Source: Sipunculus nudus | Lineage: Eukaryota > Annelida > Sipuncula > Golfingiida > Sipunculidae | Assembly (NCBI GenBank): GCA_026874595.1 | Contig: CM049317.1 | Coordinates: 47,704,401-47,768,400 of the forward strand | Reading direction: 5' to 3' | DNA length: 64,000 nucleotides | Part shown: piece by piece, positions 54,886-64,000 of the stretch | Layout: each line of letters begins with the position of its first letter | Position numbering within the stretch: position 1 is the first letter of the stretch | The notes under the pieces: generated by a model | The model's input: the letters and a program-made list of their open reading frames with translations, nothing else | Databases searched by the model: none | What the model was told of the DNA's origin: nothing | Program-made: the position numbers and the translations under genes

Positions 54886-57800
54886 AAAATACAAATGATA
54901 AAACTGCAGGAGTACAATGTAAGGGTAGGTGACATAACTGGCAATTCAGGTGTGTTTTCAAAAAAATTATTTGAGCTTAATTGAGTACATTAAATATGGA
55001 AACAGTCAAATATATCTAATGACTACATGAATTTTCGCTAATAGCTAAAATATAACAAGTGTCTCTATATAAAGACAACACTTAGATGAATGTCAAGTTA
55101 AACCGTAGAAGGGGTATAAAAGGTTTTAAAACATTATAGAATTAATTTTTGACGAGTGTGCGTTTCAACATTCTCTTGAAAGACGGAATAGACTTTGCTT
55201 CACGGAGAGAAGTTACATGATGGGTCTAGTGAAAATTTCCTGAGTATGACAATGAAGTTTTGTACTTTTCTGTGTTAGGTTACTGGAGTACAAAATTACC
55301 TCTGCAGGCATCTATAGTTGCATACCTATGACCACATTTAGATTTAATTTATAGAGTCAATTAAAGAGGATGGAGCTATTCCATGATAACATTTGATTAC
55401 GAGTTGTTACAGAAAGTAACGGTAACGTATATCCACTGTATATACAGTGGTATTCAATTATTCAGGTGATATGAAACACTAAGCTTTTATGTGTGTCACT
55501 TAAGAGAAGCTTCATAGTAGGTTCTTGTCTGCTTCATAGGCCGTCTGTTATGTCAATAGCAGATTATTCGTCAGTCCCTAAAGGCAGTAAATATTCTATA
55601 ACCATACATCCTGAACAAATTTCTTCTGCCACATCCCATCGACCCACAAATATAGTCATAGTAGAATGTGTGTTGATCCCCCCCCCCCCCCCCTTTTAAG
55701 TGATGCTGCTAAGCATTTGGAGGTCAACTCCATCGGCAGACATGTATTAAGTACTCCCACGTAAAGTCAATAAATATAAATGACCTGGAATTTGTCATGT
55801 GGAGGAAGGCATACACCTGGTGGGTTTGAATGGATGTTGAGAATAAAATTACCGATTACCATTGATCACCACAAAGCGAACAATTACTGGTGCAACTGAC
55901 ATTACAGTGTTGGGGAATGGCGACACACAATAAGGTAATACATCTTGAATTAAAGCACAGGATTTCTATATATTCTGGAGGAATAAGTGTGGTAATTCCT
56001 TTTTTTCCAGAGTCCTTTTTTCAAGGTAATCGTTCATTTATTCTACTATGACTACTATGAACATTTGAGTAATTATTAGCCAACAGTCAAAAGTTTCGTA
56101 ATTCATCCTGGACTCATTTGCAGATTTGCATTTTTTTTCTGTTCAAAAGTGAACAATTTAGAAAAGTCTCATTTTACAGGCCTGCCAAAGATAAATGACC
56201 GAAAAAAAAGTAAGTGCTCCAAAAAAAAGAGTAGACGTCTTTGAAATAAAGATTGAAAAAAAGAGTAAAATTAGCGTCAAAGACTGAATGTGTCTGTGCT
56301 TTGCATAGCACAGTTGAAAATATATATCAACGCATATTCCCTAAGTAAAAAAATATACATCGCGCATATCCCAATTCATGAAAATAAGGGCGTTTTCCAC
56401 ATGTTTTGACACATGTTGGACATTTGCACACACACAAATTTTAAATGTCCCATTCTTGTTCTAACTGGACTGTTAAAGCAGGAGAGAAATAATATAAATT
56501 TAAATTCTTTCATAAAAAAGGAGGAAAAAAGAATGCTGTGAATAAAAGTGAAATAAGAGTGATTAGCGTCATTTTCAGGAAATCCTTAAAAAAAAGAGTG
56601 ACCCTTTTTTTAAAAGAGTGATTTGGCAGGCCTGCATTAGTTTACAACAGGCATTTTGATTATTCATCTTGAACTAACTTATGAATATTTCTTGTTGGTC
56701 CTCGGTAGACATTAAAAAATCGTCATTGATTAAATTTTTACTATATATTCTAAAAATAATGTACATTGCGACATTTGGCTAGTTTGTTTTATGTGTATAT
56801 GTAAACGGGTAAACAAAAAGCAAGATGTACGAGACTAGTGTTGTTAAATTAAAAAGAAATCTGCCATTTCATAAGCAATATTGTTAAGGCTGCCAACCTG
56901 TTATTTCACTCGCTACATGTTTGTTATTAATTAATCCTGAATCCTTCCAATATAGGTTGTGTTGATGAAATGTTCTAAAAACTTAAAAATCAAGAAGCAC
57001 GTTCCTAAAATGTGTGGATGTAATAAATCTATAGATTTTAAATAACTGGAATTACAGTTAAAATAAAACAAGGTTTAAGAATGAATTGAAAACACGCTTA
57101 AGAAATCAATAAATGATCTGCCAAATCAATTGACCGTCAAGTGCAAAGTCAAAATGAAAGAATAAAGAGCCATAAAACTTCAATCTGGAATGTATTGACA
57201 GAAATGGAGCAAATATCGATCTATGTTCAATTAAATATGAACACATGATATGATAATAGAGACAATAGCGATGAGATTCGATTCGTTATTGGTGACAGCA
57301 AAAGCCAGTAAACATCCATACGAATCCAGACAATGCGGCGATTTAGATAAGGACACCGCAAAAAAAGGACATATGGTACTGTCCGTAATTATTTGGCAAA
57401 CGAATACATAAATACTTGCAAACCAACGGATTCAAATGGATTAAAATAGAATTTTTATACTGAACTTGCCATTATCGAAAATTGTGTATTGCAGATAAAC
57501 ATCAAACGAGGCTATACGCAATGTGTAATATTATAAATGATAGACGAGTCGTCTTGAAGGTAGCATTGTGTCTTGTCGTTGTTTTGTGTTTCTTGTATTC
57601 TAACACTCATTGCGTCATGGACGATATTTATTGATTTTTCATAAATATAACAGTTATTCCTTGACTGACCTATAGATTGATGTCATACAATGTGTTGTGC
57701 AGTCTCATGTTCAGCTTCAGTCTGACATACAGTCCTGTCGTTCTGCTTAGATAAAAAAAAATGGTTATTGAGAGGTAATGACCAGATAAATAAATGTATG

Positions 57801-58031
57801 CTAATAAACATAACATCACTTGCTTCCTATGGTGGAAGGTGTAACACACAAAAGGGCCTGTTCATGTGACAATAATAAACACGTTGTAATTAGCTCCTAC
57901 AAAGAATCCATAGCGATTTCAGGCTGTTTTTCATCTTTGATATACAACTAACAAATTTTACCGTTCGCAAAGTATATGAGCAGATACACAGAAGCATTGC
58001 TAAACACCTATTTCTACAAAAGACCCTTCGA
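54886..58031. other. Non-coding DNA
   Basis: No gene is supported across about 3 kb of AT-rich sequence. A-rich AAAAAAGAGTAAA-like words recur at 56200-56280 and 56510-56625 but form no clear tandem repeat. Confidence 0.55.
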
Positions 58032-58192
58032 CGAATGACTTTGGTGTCCTATTTAACCTCTGTTCACTGTATTTTGTTACATCCTGTAGTCCCTGGTCAG
58101 TTGTCCAGTGACTACAGGATGACTTTGGTGTCCTATTTATCCTCTGTTCACTATTTTTTGTTACATCTTGAAGTACCTGGTCAGTTGTTTTC
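58032..58192. repeat. Two-copy tandem repeat, about 88-bp period
   Basis: ATGACTTTGGTGTCCTATTT, CCTCTGTTCACT, TTTTGTTACATC and CCTGGTCAGTTGT occur in order in both copies (58034-58106 and 58120-58192). Confidence 0.92.
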
Positions 58193-58317
58193 ATTTAGGT
58201 GAGGCTCTTAAATACATTGTGCTCTTTTCCACCAGGGATGAACATGTTCGTGTGGTATGCTTTCTGGTATAAGCAGTTGTCAGGACAGAGAAAGAGGTAT
58301 GTAAAATATTTCGCCCG

Positions 58318-58740
58318 GCTTCTGTGGCTCAGGGGTAGAGCACGGGACTCAAAGCCTGGAGATCGTAAGTTCGAATCTCAGCCGAGGCGGTGAGTTTTTT
58401 CACGGTCGGCCCACACCCAGGGCGAGCGCTCTGCAGGCTTAATGGGAAGGTCGTGCCCAACGGCCGTGTTTCACTCACAAACGAGTGCGCCTTTCGGGTG
58501 TTACTCGGTGGTATTACCCAGCAATTGGGACGATTACGCACCCTGGGCCAGCTGGTCCAGTAGTCAACGGGCCTGGTTGACGCCAGGATACAAAATGAGG
58601 GGAAGCGTGTAATACTGCCCTGTCACGAAGTTCGGAACCGGAATGGAATTCTGCAGATGTACATATACGTAGTTAAGTTAGAACTTAAAACATGAAGGCG
58701 GTAAACTCACCCAAAAATAAATATTAAAAACAAAGAATTA
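58318..58740 (+). mobile_element. tRNA-derived SINE, near full length
   Basis: The head (58318-58389) has an A box TGGCTCAGGGGTAGAGC, a weak anticodon arm, a B box GTTCGAATC and a 3' GCCGAGGC that could once have formed an acceptor stem. The body follows, with TTAATGGGAAGG, GCGCCTTTCGGGTGTTACTC, GGTTGACGCCAGG, TTCTGCAGATGTACAT and CTTAAAACATG, and an A-rich tail. The body matches the truncated copy at 42035-42310. The head is not a working tRNA because the anticodon stem is mismatched and the body is attached. Confidence 0.88.
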
Positions 58741-59659
58741 AAAAAAACTTTAAAAATACAAAATAAGTACATTTGTATGAAAAAAATATTCTACTTTTTA
58801 TTTATTACTATAATATGTACACAATGTATTGTTTAATTTCATTTGGTGGTTTTATTTCAAATAAATATAAACAGCATGCAATACAAAGAACAATTTGCAT
58901 AAAGGATCGTGAAGTATACTACCCTATTCTTTGATCAGACGGACCTAAAATAGTTTAATGAGTGGCCGGGTAAAAAAATTGTCCTAAAATTTAACGCCCT
59001 ACATTGACGTCGGTCTTATGCAGGGACTGTACAACAATTGTTCCCTTATTTACCACCAGATGACTCTGCCTGTATCTGGGCTGCTAAAAAAAGTGAGCAT
59101 TTGCGGTTCAAATTAACCTTAGAGTACTGATTATTTTATTGAATAAATACTTTTGTTTTAATAATTAAACTTATTAGTAAGTCATAGAATTAGCTAAACA
59201 ATGTTTTGCTGAATTGTGCATAGTGATCTGTCTTATCACGCTTTGTATGGGAAAAGTTTGACCCTGTTTCAGAAAAATAGAATATTTGTGCAATGTCCGT
59301 CCTTCTTACTTGTGTTTGTAAAAAAAAAAAAAAAAGAATTTCCCGAACTGCTAGAACACTTAACACATTCGCTGCCAATGACGTGTATACACGTCGTTAA
59401 TATGGTCCATTCGGTAACAGAAAAAGATCGTGTAGCCATTAAAATGTATACTTTCTAAAATGAATCTCTGCCATCGATATTCGGTCATAGAACAATTAAA
59501 CAAATTCAACGTTTCTGCTCTTTGCTCCTCCCTTAAAATGTTAAATTTAACTTTGCCGGCTGAAACCTTTTGTTGATGTCAGCAGCAGAGCAAATTAAAG
59601 TTTTCCTCGTCCAATCCTACAAATAGTAATGCAAATACATGGAATATTTAAGAGACTAT
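58741..59659. other. Non-coding DNA
   Basis: No supported gene, RNA or repeat. Confidence 0.5.
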
Positions 59660-61177
59660 TGTTACAGGTGCTCTTTTTATTATGTGACACGGGCGTAAAC
59701 TCCTGTTGTGGCACTCGTGTCTGGCCGCGTATTACATTTTATGTTTAATCCGTACTGGTTGAACTCTCGTTGTCATGTTAGCCTTGAGTTTTTACGCCTG
59801 GTCGTGGGTCACGTGATGACCCTGAGAATACACACGGCTATGTTCTTCTCGATAATTCTTGAAACGTGTGTTGTGCAAGATCTTATGGACTGTTCGAGAA
59901 GTGGAAAATTCTCGGCTTAAGGTGTGAAGGTATATAAAGGGGCTGTGTTTTAGAAAGGAGGGGGGGGGGGCAGAGAGAGAGCAGAGAAGATTCCAGCGGA
60001 CGCAGAAGCGTGTGTCAGATTCTAGGACCTTATCCGACTAATGCGGCAATTATATATTTTCAAGGACTTTCTACTGGATTTTATGTATTTGGACTACAGT
60101 TACGCTCCCGAGGCAGCGGAAATATTGCGCTTCTAAAGAAGCAACTGATTTTCAAGCTGCCAGCTTTGACCGTTTATGATATATTTAGACACCAGATGGC
60201 GGTTCGTTGTCCGCTGAAATAAACGTGCGTATGATGTGACAAGCAGCCAATCAGATGCCAATAAACAAACACTCGACAGGCATCCTGGCTCCGCCCAATG
60301 CTGCGCTTCAAGCGCCGCTTGATGAGTTTCCGGTCGAATTTAAATTGCTCCCTCTGCATTCTCGCATCATCGACCGATTCGATTATGACATTATGACTGT
60401 GTTAGCGAAGCCATGTATCTGTTGTCTGCAGAACTGAAACCAGCCAGCGAGGTGTGCACGCAGCCTTTGTTGTTACGTTTCGTTTGAATTACAGCTCACC
60501 GGCCGAGCATCCTATGTGCCAAAGGCCCTAAGCAAACCACGTCAGGGGCAATTCTCTCTGAGCCTGTGGCCTGTTCAGACAGTTACGCGGGGCGATGAGC
60601 TGTCACTCAATACGAAATGATCATGATTGGCTCCTAGCATTCCTCGCTTGGCTTTGTCTTCCAGCACAAGGTCTCATCTGATTGGACAAAAATACAGTGC
60701 TCCCCTCTGGTGTAGCAATTCAGGATACGAGGTCATAACAAACAGCGCCTTACGATATAGGTAGTAGCCCTATAGGTAAAGCGCTGTGTAAAGAGCGTAG
60801 ACTACAGTTTACTTTCTAGGTGTTGCAAGAACTTTACACTGGACTGTCATTCTCCGAGAGTTTACATTTAAAGGACTTATCGTTGTGATGGTGTTGGTAT
60901 CCAGGTACTGTGCACATTATTTTTCTATGTGATTGTTTTGACTTGTTGCTATACCGCTGTTTCACTGTATAAATGTATTGATTTAGTGTATTGTATTGTT
61001 AGGGTTGTTTTAAGAATAAATTATAGTTATTTGTTAACGAAAAACCACTGACTTCTTTATTCATTCCCCTAGACATTTCACGCTGCCTAGTGTTACAGAA
61101 TCTGATTTGTTTTATCTCCATTTCAAAATTTGTGTTAATCACGCATACGTAATCTGTTTATATTAGGTTCCGTAACA
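59660..61177 (+). mobile_element. Solo-LTR-like element
   Basis: It starts TGTTACAGG and ends CCGTAACA, so TGTTAC/GTAACA are inverted ends of an LTR type. A TATATAAAGG box lies at 59931-59940 and AATAAA at 61015-61020, in the order expected for U3, R and U5. A diverged reverse copy sits at 12412-12952. About 700 bp of the present length is the MITE at 60101-60799, so the LTR itself is about 0.8 kb. No clean 5-bp duplication flanks it and no internal coding adjoins it. Confidence 0.7.
60101..60799. mobile_element. 699-bp DNA transposon with perfect 9-bp target-site duplication, nested in the LTR
   Basis: It begins TACGCTCCCGAGGCAGCGG and ends GTGTAAAGAGCGTA. GACTACAGT flanks it on both sides (60092-60100 and 60800-60808). 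The ends match the 99-bp element at 31554-31652. The interior has only short open frames, so no transposase is recognisable. The 9-bp duplication points to a Mutator-like superfamily. Confidence 0.9.
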
Positions 61178-62764
61178 CCATATCTTCATTTTGGCACCCT
61201 TATTGTTAAATAAAGTGTTAATTGGAAAATAATTCGGTCTATAATTCGTATTCGTGCTTTAGTTATATTCGTTTTTTTATTCATTACTTTAGAAAGAAAC
61301 AGTCTACAGATTTTCTGAATAATTGCATAAGGTTGGTGTAGTATAATGCAAAGTAAGGGTATTCTTATGACTCAATAGTAGTGACATCTACTGGCAAGCA
61401 GAACCGGTCCAGCCGGCAGAGGAGTAGCGTGATACCGACCCTCTGGCATTACGATCAGATCACTGGCGCCAGAGTGTCATTACATCTAAGTCTGAGGATC
61501 GCATTATAAGGCCTTATGAAGATGCAAATATTTTCGTCATTTCTGACAACGCTTCATGGCCTACAGGTACACTGTCAATCAACATAAACCAGACCATTCG
61601 TTAGAATATTTTGTGTACTTTCTAACAATACCAAACATGAGCGGGAAAAGTTCCGTTTTAACCCAGCACGTTGGTAATTTATGACCGCATGAACACAAGC
61701 ATGGCTCGCACGGGTTACAGGACGCAGGCGGCTTGCAGGCGATACAGGAAATGACCCGTGTCCATGGAGATGGTGTTTCAGTTTGGGTTGTGAGCTCACA
61801 TGTATATTATTGTGTTAATTCATTATTCTTGGTATAATATTAAGATTATGGGCCGTTTACCACAATATAAATGCAACCTGATGCAAGACAACTGCGATAC
61901 ATTCCTCTATATCACTTGTGTCACGACTCGAGTAGGCTTACCAGCCCAGTTATCCGATTGCCTACTGAGTTGGCTTGTCACGGCTAGCTGAGGAGGTACG
62001 TTGACATGAGTGGACGAAACTGTGACTATATCCGTTTGACCACCTTCTATTCGCCTGTTTTTTTTTTTGTAGATAATTTTCTTAAAAGTTTATATAATAT
62101 AATAATTTCCTCGACAACTACATATGAAAGTGACAACCTAATATGGCAATAAGAATTTCACCATTAATCCCCAGTTTATGTTCCACAACTGTTTAGTCTC
62201 TTCATTATGATCTGGCATATATAATGTGTTCCTGCATGAGTAGCCATCTTTGTTCCAACTATTTTTAAGAGTGTTTACATGACATCATCCAGTCAGCAGC
62301 TGTCGATTGAGGTTGTTTTGCATGTGTCCAATGACCTTGACCGCCAAAAGTGGATCTGATATATTGTAAAATGTAGACTGATTTCTCATATTTTCAAAAT
62401 ATTATGTTTCTTATATAAGATGCAAGATAGGTATTTATTTACCATGTGGAAAATGGAATCCTCTACACTATATAATTGTTCCCCTTGAAATGTTACTGAA
62501 AAAATTTTCAGGGCAAAAAAAAAAGGTGGACATGAAGGGATGAAACGATAAAATAATAAGAATGTTTATAAATAAAATATGGCTATTAATGTTTTTTTAC
62601 TTTTTTCAGGGTTGTTTTTGATCAAGTATATCACAGGTGTTTCATACATCAGAGGTTAAAAAAATCTGTTTATTTCTTTTCATCGAAGAATGATTACAAT
62701 GTATACGTTTTATAAGATTATTTTGCCATCTGTCATAAATTAGGGAATAGAATAAATAAGTTTA
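61178..62764. other. Non-coding DNA
   Basis: No supported gene, RNA or repeat. Confidence 0.5.
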
Positions 62765-63236
62765 TTTAATCCAGGAGGCCACGACAGCTGACATATTCAT
62801 GGGAACACTATCAGCTGATGGCGGCTTAACCTTATCATGCTGACGACCTGTGCATAGGGTTAAGATCTTCGACACTATCCGCGCTAGAAATGTGTCCATA
62901 AACTAGCTTTTTGATATGTTTTTTAAAGGCGTGCTGTTACAGAAAGGTTAGGATGACATGGGTCAGGAGGAACATGTAATAATCATAAAGTCATGTTCAC
63001 AGCAGCAGTCTCTAACAGTGATTTAAAGCGGACCTCTTGAACCCTCGGGAAATTTATAAACCTAAATACTGATTGGAGCTGGCACAAAATACCGACACCG
63101 GGGTGGTTGTATTATCTTAAACTTTGCAACGCCTCAGACATGCTGTTTTATTTCTCGCTTAACATAGGTGCCACTTCATTCCATATATGCCCTTGACTAC
63201 ACACACACACACACATATGTGTGTGTGTGTGTGAGA
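62765..63236. repeat. Duplicated block, copy 2
   Basis: This is the diverged partner of 52661-53240, ending in (CA)n-ATA-(TG)n-(AG)n at 63199-63240, an almost perfect palindrome. The minus-strand frame seen in copy 1 is destroyed by stops here. Confidence 0.78.
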
Positions 63237-64000
63237 GAGAAAAAGAGCAGAGACGCGCTCACCGCCGTGATTTCAAACAAAAACTTTCCCGGAGACGTTT
63301 CTATACATTTCTGGAACTAGAAACCCCCTCTGTTTCGCATGGGCACTCCTTTTGTCACAGGTATGATATGCTTACAGAACAGCTTGTCGTAACTTCAGTA
63401 AAATGTGCATACAGATAAGCGGTTTTTAAAGAGTAATTATTTTTACAATATGATTTGTCACAGAAAACATCATCATGTCTGACGGTTGTTGTAACCCGTG
63501 CCATAGCCTTTCAATCGGAACAGCTTTGAATGTAACAATCCTCATAATGGTTTCGTTTTGAAATAAATCTCACATTCAAAATTTGTGTTTGTTGCACATT
63601 TACATAAAATGCACCATTCTGTCTGTCAAACTGAAAAATGAAGAATTGTATAAATTAATATTATCACATTGGAATTCGGCTCTGTTTTGTCTGGAATTAT
63701 ATGCTACTGTATATGACACTTAACCTGTTTATTGATACCAGAGAACACTCTGCCTAACCAGAGACATGATGAACAAATTAAATAATAAATAAAAGTAATT
63801 TTATCTTCATGTTTATACGTGTGTTATATTTTGCATTCTGTTCCTAGCTGAGTAACCAGTGTGATATATATGGAACAGTAGTTAGTTTACGGGACGTAAT
63901 CCTTATTATATCTATAGTAAAAGAAATTTCCAATTTGAAATAAGGCTGAAATCGATCTAGTCAGTTAAAATAAAACTAGCAAATTTACAATAAGTAGCTG
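63237..64000. other. Non-coding DNA
   Basis: No supported gene or repeat to the end of the window. Confidence 0.5.

Noticed and set aside
58318-58389. Functional tRNA gene
   Set aside because: The anticodon stem is mismatched, the 5' acceptor strand is altered and a SINE body and A-rich tail follow.
1-64000. CRISPR array or bacterial operon
   Set aside because: No evenly spaced direct repeats with unique spacers, no ribosome-binding sites with adjacent genes; the DNA is eukaryotic.

Overview
This is a 64 kb window of AT-rich nuclear DNA from an animal, most likely a marine invertebrate and probably a mollusc. The evidence is a multi-exon gene with GT-AG introns and a retroelement mix (DIRS-type, Ty3/Gypsy, CR1-like LINE, tRNA-derived SINEs, many small inverted-repeat elements) rich in AT, CA and CT microsatellites. 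The phylum is an inference from that repeat style; nothing in the window proves it. No bacterial operon, CRISPR array or intact non-coding RNA gene is visible.

The one well-supported host gene is on the plus strand at 4961-13500: an eleven-exon member of the major facilitator family SLC49, closest to SLC49A4 (DIRC2), a lysosomal transporter. I reconstructed it exon by exon; the splice phases agree throughout and give a 523-residue protein. Its introns hold a 414-bp hAT-like MITE with an 8-bp target-site duplication (9959-10372), degenerate minisatellites and duplicated blocks (10.7-12.1 kb), and a reverse-oriented solo-LTR-like copy (12412-12952). About 15 kb downstream, at 28438-28568, lies a second diverged copy of the last exon with its own acceptor site and a frameshifted tail.

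From 16.7 to 27.9 kb the window is a graveyard of retroelements: a LINE 3' end split by an insertion, a CR1-like ORF1 relic (PHD-like finger plus SGNH/GDSL esterase domain), a DIRS-type element (reverse transcriptase, RNase H, tyrosine recombinase) followed by an inverted repeat, a RecQ-like helicase fragment, a Ty3/Gypsy RNase H and integrase relic, and a dimeric tRNA-like element. All carry stops and frameshifts.

From 28.6 kb to the end the DNA is mostly non-coding. A possible small single-pass membrane protein gene lies on the minus strand (38765-39085). The rest is repeats: a second dimeric tRNA-like element (54450-54885), two members of a short DNA-transposon family with perfect 9-bp target-site duplications (31554-31652, and 60101-60799 nested in an LTR), a pogo/Tigger-like MITE containing another repeat (46436-47111), SINEs at 42.0 and 58.3 kb, a 356-bp tandem duplication (40811-41521), and several diverged dispersed pairs. 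The most interesting items are the duplicated terminal exon, the dimeric tRNA-like element with GTTACG/CGTAAC inverted ends, and the short-TIR 9-bp-TSD family. I found no multi-gene system beyond these.
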